NCBI GenBank assembly: GCA_947476535.1
Contig: CANJRC010000007.1
Span: 1 to 64,000, forward strand
Direction of reading: 5' to 3'
Origin: Betaproteobacteria bacterium
GTDB lineage: Bacteria > Pseudomonadota > Gammaproteobacteria > Burkholderiales > SG8-39
DNA length: 64,000 nucleotides
Shown here: positions 1 through 7,409 of the stretch, piece by piece
Numbering within the stretch: position 1 is the stretch's first letter
Layout of the letters: each line of letters begins with the position of its first letter
The notes under the pieces: model-generated
What the model saw: only the letters and a program-made list of their open reading frames with translations
What the model was told of the DNA's origin: nothing
The model's database searches: none
Translations under genes and position numbers: made by a program

Positions 1-623
1 ACCGCGACTTCAAGGCGCGCATGGGCCTCAACCCGCCGATGGTGGATGCCGATCGCGTGCGCAGCCTGGTTGAATCGATGGATGGCAAAGGGCAGCTCGC
101 CATCGACATCGCGCAGCGCTGGGGCACGGTAGAGTCGGCCCAGGCCTGCTACGAAATGGATGACATCGGGCTCATGTGGATCGAGGACCCGCTGCACCAG
201 GACAACTACGACGGCATGCGCAACCTGGTTGAAAGCCTTGATACGCCCATCTGCACCGGCGAAAACGCCTACGGCGTGCGCGGGCCGGTGCGCATCATGG
301 ACGAGATCGGCTGCCCCTATGTGATGCTCGATCTCGAGCGCTGTGGTGGTATCACCGGCTGGCGCAAGGCCGCGGCGGTAGCCGAGACGCGCAGCGTGCG
401 CATGACCACGCACGTGTACCCGCACATTGGCGTGCACCTGGTGTGCGGCACGCCGGCGGCGACCATCGGTGAATACCTGCCGTGGTGGGACGACCTGCTA
501 GGCGGCCCCATCGCGGTGAAGGACGGTTACGCCGTCCCCGGCGAGGCACCGGGCGTCGGTGCAGAGGTGGCATCGAGCTTGTTCCCGCGCGCGGTGTGGA
601 AAAACATCATCAAGCAGGCCTGA
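1..623 (+). CDS. Enolase-superfamily enzyme (mandelate racemase/muconate lactonizing-like), 5' end outside the window
   Basis: The reading frame is open from the left edge, so the start and the N-terminal capping domain are missing; what remains is the C-terminal TIM barrel. Metal and catalytic positions of the superfamily are visible in order: Asp in AIDIAQRW, Glu in WIEDP, Glu in CTGEN, Asp in VMLDLERCGG, and the His of TTHVYPHIG, which matches the general-base His of mandelate racemase. Such enzymes abstract a proton alpha to a carboxylate (racemases, cycloisomerases, sugar-acid dehydratases). A CoA-transferase gene starts 12 bases downstream, which suggests a shared catabolic operon. The substrate cannot be read from the sequence. 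Confidence 0.87.
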   Translation, partial: RDFKARMGLNPPMVDADRVRSLVESMDGKGQLAIDIAQRWGTVESAQACYEMDDIGLMWIEDPLHQDNYDGMRNLVESLDTPICTGENAYGVRGPVRIMDEIGCPYVMLDLERCGGITGWRKAAAVAETRSVRMTTHVYPHIGVHLVCGTPAATIGEYLPWWDDLLGGPIAVKDGYAVPGEAPGVGAEVASSLFPRAVWKNIIKQA

Positions 624-635
624 TCGGAGGACAGC

Positions 636-2723
636 ATGGGACAAACCAACGTAATGCCGCCCGCCATGAAACTATTGAAGGGCATCTCCGTCGCGAGGCT
701 CGGCAAGAGCCGCGTCGGGCGCATGTTCGAACGACTGCTTCTGCAGCAGGGCGCAACCGCCGCCACTGCAGTCGCGAAGGCCGACCTTGTCATCGACGAC
801 CGAACCGGAGACGTTGGTGCCGAACCTCAGCCTGCGACGGCGGTGACGGCCATCGTCGTGCGCTTTATAGACTTTCCCCCCGGCCACCCGCGGGCTTCCT
901 CGCGGCGCACGCTGAACGATGAACTCATCCATGCCGAGCTGGGACTCAACCGACTCTCGGCCGGCAAGGTCGATGGTGACCCCTCTGGCCCGCATGGCAC
1001 CGAGCCCCTGCCCATGGCTAGCGCCTACAGTGCCATCTGGGCCTCGGTACACGCAGGCGCGGCACTGTTGCGGCGCGACCAGACGGGGCGCGGCGACACC
1101 ATCGAATGGCCGCTCTACTCGGCAGGCCTCACGGTGCTGGCGCGGCGGCTGCTGTTTCCCGAAAATCCGGCGGTGATCGACCCGCTCTCGCTGCCGCACC
1201 TGCCGCAGGCGGAGATCTATGCCGCTTCTGACGGCCGCTACGTCATGAGCCAGGGCCACCACGCAGGCTTTGTCGAGTCGATGATGACAGCGGCCGGCAA
1301 GCACGAATGGAGCGTGCCCGCCGGACAGGGCCTCGCGCGCTTGCCGGACCGCGCCGCCGAAGCGATGTGGGCCGAGCGCATGGCCGGCATGTTCCTCGAG
1401 CGGCCATCGATGGAGTGGGAAGACAGCATCAATGCGCTGAACGGTGCCTTGACCGTCTGCCGCACGGCTGACGAGTGGCTCGCCAATGCACATGCGCGCG
1501 AAGCCGAGATTGTGGTCGAAGAAGGCGGCCGGCTGACTGCGGGCCCCGGCGTGCGCGCCTTCATGCCGGAGGACCTACCGCGCGCCACGGTGCCAGCGCG
1601 TCCGATTGGTTCACAAGCGGGTGCGCCGACGGTCGCCAAGATGGAACAACTGAAGCCGGGCGACCTGCCGCTTGCCGGGGTGAAGGTGGTTGATTTCGCC
1701 ATCATCCTTGCCGGCCCCACCTGCGGGCGCACGCTGGCCGAGCTGGGCGCCGACGTGATCAAGGTCGACCCTGCCGTGCGCCCGGGCAGCACCTATGGCT
1801 GGCTGGACGTGAACCGCGGCAAGCGCAGCCTGTCGGTGAACTTGCGCCGCGCCGCGGGCCTCGACATCGCGCGGCGGCTGGTGGCCGGCTGCGACGTGCT
1901 GGTGGAGAACTTCCGTATCGGCAAGCTGGCGAGCCTTGGCCTGGGCTTCGAAGATGCCGCGCGCCTTCGCCCTGGCATCGTGTATGCATCGCTCAACGCC
2001 TTCGATCATGGTGGGCCGTGGGCGGCCCGCGCCGGCTGGGAACACAACGCGCAGGCCGCCTCGGGCATGCAGGTGGCGCGCGCACAGAACGGCGTCGCCA
2101 AGCAGGTGCCCGTGCCGGTGAACGATTATTCGACGGGCCTGCTCGGCGCCTTCGGCGTACTGATGGCGCTGCGTGATGCGCGCGCCACGGGCCGCGCGGT
2201 GCGTGTGGGCGGGAGTCTCGCGCGTAGCGCCACCTTCATCCGCGACGACCAGCTCTTCCCGCATCTCTCGGCCGGCGAAGTGCGCGCGGCCACGCAGGTC
2301 ATCCGCTGCCGCGACGGCTGGGTGCGCGTCGAGAAGACCCAGGCATTCGACAAGTTGCCGGCTGCGCTCGTCCCCGGGCTGGCCGGTGCCGATTCTACGG
2401 AAGCCATCGCGCGCCTTTCTGCCGCAGGCGTCGTGGCCGTGCGCGAGCGCACCGTGGGCGACCTCGTCAAGGACAAGAGCCTGGAGGCGGACCACCTGCG
2501 CGTGAATTGGTCCCACCCGCACTGGGGTCCGATGTCTCAGGTGATCGTTCACCCGTCGCAGTCGGCTATCGGCTGCGCGCGCGGCTGGCCGGCTGAGGAA
2601 CCCGGTGAAGAGACGCGCGTCATCCTTGGCGAACTGGGCTACAGCGCCAAGGAGATCGACATCTTCGTAGCGACGAAGGTTGTCTCCGAACGCCTGCCCC
2701 TATTCGACCAGCCGGGCGCATGA
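636..2723 (+). CDS. Double-length CaiB/BaiF (type III) CoA-transferase
   Basis: At 695 residues this is about twice one CaiB/BaiF unit. The C-terminal half (about residues 335-695) has the family hallmarks: GVKVVDFAIILAGP, GADVIKVDP, NRGKRSLSVNL, and a putative catalytic Asp497 in PVNDYSTG. The N-terminal half aligns only loosely; its equivalent loop reads PMASAYSA (about residues 125-132) with no Asp, so it is probably structural. Family members move CoA between carboxylic acids without ATP, forming an aspartyl-CoA thioester intermediate. The ATG at 636 follows a GGAGGA Shine-Dalgarno sequence. Its neighbours suggest CoA activation of an organic acid in a degradation pathway; the acid is unknown. 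Confidence 0.88.
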   Translation: MGQTNVMPPAMKLLKGISVARLGKSRVGRMFERLLLQQGATAATAVAKADLVIDDRTGDVGAEPQPATAVTAIVVRFIDFPPGHPRASSRRTLNDELIHAELGLNRLSAGKVDGDPSGPHGTEPLPMASAYSAIWASVHAGAALLRRDQTGRGDTIEWPLYSAGLTVLARRLLFPENPAVIDPLSLPHLPQAEIYAASDGRYVMSQGHHAGFVESMMTAAGKHEWSVPAGQGLARLPDRAAEAMWAERMAGMFLERPSMEWEDSINALNGALTVCRTADEWLANAHAREAEIVVEEGGRLTAGPGVRAFMPEDLPRATVPARPIGSQAGAPTVAKMEQLKPGDLPLAGVKVVDFAIILAGPTCGRTLAELGADVIKVDPAVRPGSTYGWLDVNRGKRSLSVNLRRAAGLDIARRLVAGCDVLVENFRIGKLASLGLGFEDAARLRPGIVYASLNAFDHGGPWAARAGWEHNAQAASGMQVARAQNGVAKQVPVPVNDYSTGLLGAFGVLMALRDARATGRAVRVGGSLARSATFIRDDQLFPHLSAGEVRAATQVIRCRDGWVRVEKTQAFDKLPAALVPGLAGADSTEAIARLSAAGVVAVRERTVGDLVKDKSLEADHLRVNWSHPHWGPMSQVIVHPSQSAIGCARGWPAEEPGEETRVILGELGYSAKEIDIFVATKVVSERLPLFDQPGA

Positions 2724-2790
2724 ACACCGCGAACGAAACGCGCAGACAACGCTCAAAAGAAAACGATCAACTCTAAAGGAGACCAGTCAA

Positions 2791-3936
2791 ATGGCACGCA
2801 GTTACAACGTAGTAGATGCAGACGCACACGTCCTCGAGCCCGCGGACCTGTGGCTCAATTACCTGGAAGACAAGCACAAGAAAGACGCGCCGCAGATGCT
2901 GCATGACGCCAGCGGCGCGGAAATGTTCCGTGTCGAGGAAGGCAACATCGTGCAGTTCGGCAAGACCATCCCGACCGGGTTTGCCGCGGTGGGCGGCATT
3001 GGCATGCGCGAAGGCGTCAAGCCGGAAGGCACGTCCTACTTCGATGGCAAGCCCGGCGGATTCGATCCGCACAAGCGCATTCCCGACATGGATGCCGAAG
3101 GCATCGATTGCTCGTTCCTCTATCCGAGCCTGGGCCTCTACATGGGGGGCATCCGCAATCCCGAGCTAGCCGCGGCGACCTGCCATGCCTACAACCGCTG
3201 GCTGGCCGACTATTGCGGCATGTATCCGGAGCGCCTTTTCGGCGTGGCCATGGTGCCGATGCAGACTGTCGAAGGCGCGGTGAAGGAAATAGAATTCGCG
3301 GCAAGAAAGCTCGGCATGAAGGCCGGCTTCATCCGTCCCAATCCGTCCTACCACCGCTTCCTGCACCACCCGGAGAACGATCCCATCTGGCGCGCCTGCG
3401 AAGACAACGACTTCGCCGTTGCCGTGCACACGGCATCATCGAACGTCGGCATGTCGGTGCTGGGCGATGACCGCTTCGGCACGCCGACCGGGACTGCCTA
3501 TGCGGTCAAGCACGCCACGACCCATACGCTGGAGATGATGGCGGCGGTCACCAGCTTCGTCATGTGCGGTGTGTGCGACCGTTTCCCGAAGCTGCGCGTC
3601 GGTTTCATGGAGGCGGGCGGCGGCTGGGTGGCCGGCTGGCTCGATCGCATGGATCGGCACTTCGACGACAAGTCCATGAACGATACGAAACTCAGTCTGC
3701 GCCCGAGCGATATCTTTCGCCGCCAGTGCTTCATCTCCTTCGAGCCCGTCGAGGGGACGTTGCCCCTGCTGGCCGATTACATCGGTCGTACCAACATCCT
3801 GTGGGCGACCGACTATCCGCATTCGGATGGCTATACGGATGCGCCGGGAATGATCCGGCGCATGAAAATGCCTGCCGACCTGGAGAAGGTCATTTTTGCA
3901 ACGGGCGCCAAGCGGCTGTACGGCATGCAGGCCTGA
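2791..3936 (+). CDS. Amidohydrolase-2 family metal-dependent hydrolase/decarboxylase
   Basis: This is a TIM-barrel protein of the amidohydrolase-2 (COG2159) family, 381 residues. The metal-binding D11-x-H13 is in VVDADAHVLEP, a further His is in VAVHTAS, and the C-terminal Asp (about 341) is in WATDYPHSDG. Known relatives include ACMSD-type decarboxylases and hydrolases of aromatic or ring-cleavage products. I chose the ATG at 2791 because AAAGGAG lies nine bases upstream; an in-frame ATG at 2680 would overlap the CoA-transferase and add non-coding-like residues. It belongs to the same plus-strand set as its neighbours. Substrate unknown. Confidence 0.88.
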   Translation: MARSYNVVDADAHVLEPADLWLNYLEDKHKKDAPQMLHDASGAEMFRVEEGNIVQFGKTIPTGFAAVGGIGMREGVKPEGTSYFDGKPGGFDPHKRIPDMDAEGIDCSFLYPSLGLYMGGIRNPELAAATCHAYNRWLADYCGMYPERLFGVAMVPMQTVEGAVKEIEFAARKLGMKAGFIRPNPSYHRFLHHPENDPIWRACEDNDFAVAVHTASSNVGMSVLGDDRFGTPTGTAYAVKHATTHTLEMMAAVTSFVMCGVCDRFPKLRVGFMEAGGGWVAGWLDRMDRHFDDKSMNDTKLSLRPSDIFRRQCFISFEPVEGTLPLLADYIGRTNILWATDYPHSDGYTDAPGMIRRMKMPADLEKVIFATGAKRLYGMQA

Positions 3937-3982
3937 CCAGACGATTTCCCTTGCGAGCGAATTAATTACTGAGGCAATGACG

Positions 3983-5008
3983 ATGACCCGAATCAAGTTG
4001 GGCGTGAGCCTGGTCTGCGACCGGATCCGGGAATACCCGGGCTGGGTGAAGGCAGTGGAACAGGCAGGGTTCGATGCCATCGGCGTGGGCGACTCGCCCT
4101 CCCTTTACCCGGAGGTGTATTCGCAGGCCACCATCGTGGCGCTGAACACGCACCGCGTGATGTTCGGCCCGCGTGTCACCAATCCCATCACGCGCCACCC
4201 GATGGTCACAGCCTCTGCCATCGCCACGGTGGATGAACTCTCTGGCGGCCGCGCGGTACTGGGTATCGGCACGGGCGACTCCGCGGCCTACAGCGCGGGC
4301 GAAAAGTCAGTCACTCTGGATTACATGAGCAGCTACATCCGCGCGCTGCGCGACATGTGGTCGGATGGTGCCGCGGTGTTCAACGGCAAGAAGATGGTGT
4401 TCCGCAAGCACCGCATGATCCCCATCTACATGGCCGCGCACGGCCCCAAGTCGTTGAAGCTCGCCGGCGCCACCTGCGAGGGCGTCATCATCGGCGGCGG
4501 CGTGGGGAAGGACCTCGTGGCCGATGCGCTGTCATACGTAGCCGATGGCGCGAAGAGCGCCGGGCGGCGCATCGAGGACATCGACATCTGGTGGCTGATC
4601 GGCGCCAGCATCGAGCCCACGCTGCCCGCGGCCATCCAGACCATCAAGACCCACCTCGCCGCCGCGGCCAACGCCACGTTCCGCCTTGGCGTGCGGAACA
4701 ACAAGGGCGTGCCCAAGGAATTCGAAGAAAAGCTCGAGCAACTCATCCGCGGTTATGACTATACCGAGCACGAGCACGTCGGCCACGACAAGAACAACGT
4801 CAACGCCATCGAGAAGCTCGGCCTCACCGACTACCTCGCCAACCGATTCACCGTGGCCGGAAATCCCGAGCAGTTTGCCGCGCGTGTGAAGCAGATCGCC
4901 GGCTGGGGCGCCAACCAGCTCTGGTTCACCATGCCCAAGCCCGACAAGTACGCATTCATCGACGCCATGCGGGAAAAAGTGATTCCGACGTTGAGTCCGG
5001 CGCGCTGA
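3983..5008 (+). CDS. LLM-class (bacterial luciferase-like) oxidoreductase
   Basis: This 341-residue protein has the luciferase-like monooxygenase/F420-type TIM barrel: KLGVSLVCDRIREYP at the start, EQAGFDAIGVGDSP, the conserved ELSGGRAVLGIGTGDSA, and GVGKDLVADA near the middle. Family members use reduced FMN or F420 to oxidise or reduce small molecules; the cofactor cannot be decided from sequence alone, and F420 use would be unusual in a betaproteobacterium. The ATG at 3983 sits eight bases after GAGG; an ATG at 3977 is also in frame but too close to that site. It closes the plus-strand catabolic set and is followed by an inverted repeat at 5021-5040. Confidence 0.85.
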   Translation: MTRIKLGVSLVCDRIREYPGWVKAVEQAGFDAIGVGDSPSLYPEVYSQATIVALNTHRVMFGPRVTNPITRHPMVTASAIATVDELSGGRAVLGIGTGDSAAYSAGEKSVTLDYMSSYIRALRDMWSDGAAVFNGKKMVFRKHRMIPIYMAAHGPKSLKLAGATCEGVIIGGGVGKDLVADALSYVADGAKSAGRRIEDIDIWWLIGASIEPTLPAAIQTIKTHLAAAANATFRLGVRNNKGVPKEFEEKLEQLIRGYDYTEHEHVGHDKNNVNAIEKLGLTDYLANRFTVAGNPEQFAARVKQIAGWGANQLWFTMPKPDKYAFIDAMREKVIPTLSPAR

Positions 5009-5020
5009 TGCTTAGGGTCG

Positions 5021-5040
5021 CGAGGGGACTTATCCCCTCG
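5021..5040 (+). terminator. Inverted repeat after the LLM oxidoreductase gene
   Basis: An eight-base perfect stem (CGAGGGGA / TCCCCTCG) with a CTTA loop starts 12 bases after the stop codon. No T-run follows, so it is either a weak terminator or an mRNA 3'-end stabiliser between convergent genes. Confidence 0.4.
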
Positions 5041-5142
5041 CCTGTGGCGTGCTGGTGGTTATGAAGGGGGGCTTGGAGATCAAAAACAGATTGCTGACAA
5101 TTCAGGACCTAGCACAATGTAGATCCTGTATCGGCAATTCAA

Positions 5143-6111
5143 TTACTGACGTTCGATCTTGACCGTATCGATGGTCTTGTTGAACTGAGCGATTTCATCG
5201 ACCACGCGCTTCTGCGCTTCCGCGGGGGGCATCCACAGGGTTTGGTAGCCTCGCGCGGCATAACGAGCTTTGGCTTCCGGCGGAGTGATGATGGTGCGGA
5301 CTTCCGCGTTGATGCGGTCGATCACCGCTTGCGGCGTGCCGCGCGGCGCGTAAAGCCCCGTCCAGAAAGTGGGCGTGTAGCCGGGAAAGCCGCTTTCCTC
5401 GAAGGTGGGCACGTTGGGCATTTGCGGGAGGCGCTGTTTGGAGGTGACCGCAAGGAGGCGCACTTTGCCCGCATCCGCCTGAGGCTGGGCAAAGGTGACG
5501 TCCGCAAACGACAGTTGGACCTGGTTGGCCATGGTGGCCGGCAGGTACTCGGCCCCGCCTTTGTAGGGCACGTGAACCATGTCCAGGCCCGCACGCACGG
5601 CGAAATCGGCGTTCACGAGGTGCACGATGCCGCCGATGCCACTGGTGCCGTAGTTGATCTTGCCCGGGCGCGCCTTGGCATAGGCGACGAATTCCTGCAG
5701 CGTCTTGGCCGGGAGGTCCGGATTGATGTAGATGCCGAAAACGCCTTCGAACAATGGCGAGATCGCTACCAGGTCCTTGGCGATGTCGAAATCGGGCTTG
5801 CTGCGCATGGCCTGGTTTGAGGTGAGTCCGTTGGTGACGAAAAGCAGGTTGTAGCCGTCAGGCTGCGCGTTGATCACCTTCTTGGCGGCGACGATGCCAC
5901 CCCCGCCCGATACGGTCTCGACGATGATGGCCTGTCCCATGCGCTCGGACAGGAGTTTGGCGACTTCGCGGGCGAGGATATCGGTGGTCGAACCGGCCGC
6001 CATCGCGGACGTAAACGTGACCGGGCGCGTCGGGTACGACTGCGCAATGGCTCCGGCGCAAACCGACAACAGCAAGGTGAGCATTGCTAACCGTTTGAAC
6101 GGGTGATTCAT
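5143..6111 (-). CDS. Bug-family (TctC-like) periplasmic substrate-binding protein
   Basis: This 322-residue protein begins with a Sec signal peptide (MNHPFKRLAMLTLLLS..., predicted cleavage near residue 23). Bug-family landmarks follow: YPTRPVTF, AAGSTTDILAREVAKLLSERMGQ, NYGTSGIGGIVHL and VPYKGGAEYLPA. Bug proteins bind small organic acids in the periplasm for tripartite tricarboxylate transporters or act as orphan receptors. No membrane subunits (tctA/tctB) lie nearby. The start at 6111 has GGAGGG eight bases upstream; upstream codons in the same frame are Arg/Ser-rich and look non-coding. Its place beside the catabolic genes suggests it binds their substrate. Confidence 0.9.
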   Translation of the reverse strand: MNHPFKRLAMLTLLLSVCAGAIAQSYPTRPVTFTSAMAAGSTTDILAREVAKLLSERMGQAIIVETVSGGGGIVAAKKVINAQPDGYNLLFVTNGLTSNQAMRSKPDFDIAKDLVAISPLFEGVFGIYINPDLPAKTLQEFVAYAKARPGKINYGTSGIGGIVHLVNADFAVRAGLDMVHVPYKGGAEYLPATMANQVQLSFADVTFAQPQADAGKVRLLAVTSKQRLPQMPNVPTFEESGFPGYTPTFWTGLYAPRGTPQAVIDRINAEVRTIITPPEAKARYAARGYQTLWMPPAEAQKRVVDEIAQFNKTIDTVKIERQ

Positions 6112-6271
6112 GGTTTTGTCCCTCCGGGGAAAGTGAGGAACCGACATCCGGTGACTGCGAGGCAGTCTCGATTGCGGTCCGTGAGGCAGAGGCTGTAGGT
6201 TACCCGAAGTCGTGGGTGCTGACACTCGGCTCTCTGTGCCGGTATTCGAGCGCAGACTGGCCAGCGTCTGC
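6112..6271. other. Gap between the Bug receptor start and the amidohydrolase remnant
   Basis: Apart from the GGAGGG ribosome-binding site for the Bug receptor (6120-6125) I see no gene or clear regulatory motif here. It probably derives from the decayed gene upstream. Confidence 0.4.
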
Positions 6272-6475
6272 TTACCCCATGGTGCCATCGCGCTCATGGG
6301 TGCCTCTTGCCTCGACAATGCGGTCGCCATGCAGATCGGCGCCGAGTTCCTTGACGCGCGCCGCGATTTTGCGCTGGCGCGCCGTTTGCAGCGGTGGCAT
6401 GAACTCGTCACTGGAGACGGACTGCACGGGGATCGGTGAGGGAAACAGCGCTGCTTCGGGCGTGAGCTGGCTCAT
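6272..6475 (-). pseudogene. Probable N-terminal remnant of an amidohydrolase-type gene
   Basis: A 67-codon frame starts at an ATG (6475) with a very strong Shine-Dalgarno (GGGAGGAG) and reads MSQLTPEAALF..., then SSDEFMPPLQTARQRK and IAARVKELGADL. From memory this resembles the N-terminus of larger exported amidohydrolases that begin with a SSDEF/Y-PP-QT segment before the Tat signal. The similarity stops after about residue 50 and the frame ends, so the rest of the gene appears deleted. It lies directly upstream of the Bug gene on the same strand. It could instead be a genuine short protein; the family assignment is inference. Confidence 0.4.
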
Positions 6476-6521
6476 GACTCCTCCCAGGTGCGTACGCGTG
6501 GTGGAAACAGGGCGATGCAGG

Positions 6522-6550
6522 GCTGAACCGCAATACTTAAATACTGTCAA
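6522..6550 (-). promoter_or_regulatory. Possible sigma-70 promoter for the remnant-Bug receptor transcript
   Basis: On the minus strand a perfect TTGACA (6545-6550) is followed after 17 bases by TTCAGC (6522-6527), a poor -10. The surroundings are AT-rich compared with neighbouring DNA, which supports a control region. Confidence 0.3.
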
Positions 6551-6576
6551 TCTGCAACAGAAATACCCATATCGCC

Positions 6577-7269
6577 TTAAACTATCGGTAATATCCTGAC
6601 ACGCAACTCGCCAAGGCCATCGATGGCGGCAATGAGCTCATCGCCCGGCTTGGCGGCACCCACGCCGGCGGGCGTCCCTGTCATGATCAGGTCGCCCGCT
6701 TCCAGCGTGTAGTGCTGCGACAGGAACGCGATCTGCTCGGGCACGCTCCAGATCATCTGTTCAATGTTGGCATCCTGCTTGACCTGTCCGTTGACCTGCA
6801 GCCAGATGCGCGCCTTGGACGGATGTCCGATTTTCGCCGCAGGCACCAGCGTTCCCATGGGTGCCGCCTGGTCGAAATCCTTGCCGAAAGTCCACGGCTG
6901 GCCCTTGTCCTTGCCGACCTGTTGCAGGTCGCGGCGGGTCATGTCAAGACCGACGGTGTAGCCCCAGACATGCGCGTTGGCATTCTCGGCTGCAATGCGC
7001 GCACCACCCTTGCCGATGGCCACCACCATTTCGGTTTCCCAATGGTAGTTGGCGGTCTTGGGCGGGTAGGGAATGTCGCCACCACCCGGCACGACATCGT
7101 GCGCGGCCTTGGCGAAGAAGAAGGGTTGCTCGCGTCCGGTGCCACCCATTTCCTTCTGATGGTCGGCGTAATTGCGGCCGACGCAGAACACGCGGCGAAC
7201 GGGGAAGCGGTCGTTTGATCCGCTGACGGCGAGGGATACCGGATCCCAGAGGGGAATGATGTGGCTCAT
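6577..7269 (-). CDS. Fumarylacetoacetate hydrolase (FAH) family protein
   Basis: This 230-residue protein has the FAH fold: VRRVFCVGRNYADHQKE at the N-terminus, metal-binding acidic residues in HWETEMVVAIG and in GLDMTRRDLQ, WTFGKDFDQAAPMG, and the C-terminal LIMTGTPAGVG. Family members hydrolyse or decarboxylate acylpyruvates and ring-cleavage products (for example fumarylpyruvate, or 2-hydroxyhepta-2,4-dienedioate). The ATG at 7269 gives the usual short N-terminus; upstream in-frame starts (7287, 7338) lack support, and no start has a strong ribosome-binding site. It fits the catabolic island, although it is on the opposite strand to the enzymes at 1-5008. Confidence 0.9.
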   Translation of the reverse strand: MSHIIPLWDPVSLAVSGSNDRFPVRRVFCVGRNYADHQKEMGGTGREQPFFFAKAAHDVVPGGGDIPYPPKTANYHWETEMVVAIGKGGARIAAENANAHVWGYTVGLDMTRRDLQQVGKDKGQPWTFGKDFDQAAPMGTLVPAAKIGHPSKARIWLQVNGQVKQDANIEQMIWSVPEQIAFLSQHYTLEAGDLIMTGTPAGVGAAKPGDELIAAIDGLGELRVRILPIV

Positions 7270-7298
7270 GGGGCGGAATTGTCGCATAGCGGCCGGGA

Positions 7299-7329
7299 AT
7301 AAAAAAAGGGCACCGGTGAAGGTGCCCTT
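7299..7329 (-). terminator. Rho-independent terminator of glnK-amtB
   Basis: Read on the minus strand, a nine-base stem (AAGGGCACC / GGTGCCCTT) with a six-base loop runs straight into a tract of seven T. It lies about 80 bases past the amtB stop and precedes the FAH gene. Confidence 0.85.
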
Positions 7330-7337
7330 GAAAGTCA

Positions 7338-7399
7338 AAGCCCTTGCGGGCTTCGCCCCTGCTCGTTGCCGGCATGTGGGGCCGTATGCCCCATATGCC
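7338..7399 (-). other. Two further hairpins between amtB and its terminator
   Basis: The first (7371-7399) is a 12-base-pair stem with one G-T pair and a CGTAT loop, starting 11 bases from the amtB stop. The second (7338-7353) is AAGCCC / GGGCTT with a four-base loop. With the terminator they form three successive stem-loops in the amtB 3' untranslated region, which may slow exonuclease decay. Confidence 0.55.
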
Positions 7400-7409
7400 G
7401 GGGATTCGG

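Noticed and set aside
5242-5820. 192-codon plus-strand frame opposite the Bug receptor
   Set aside because: The minus strand has a signal peptide and Bug-family motifs with a good ribosome-binding site.
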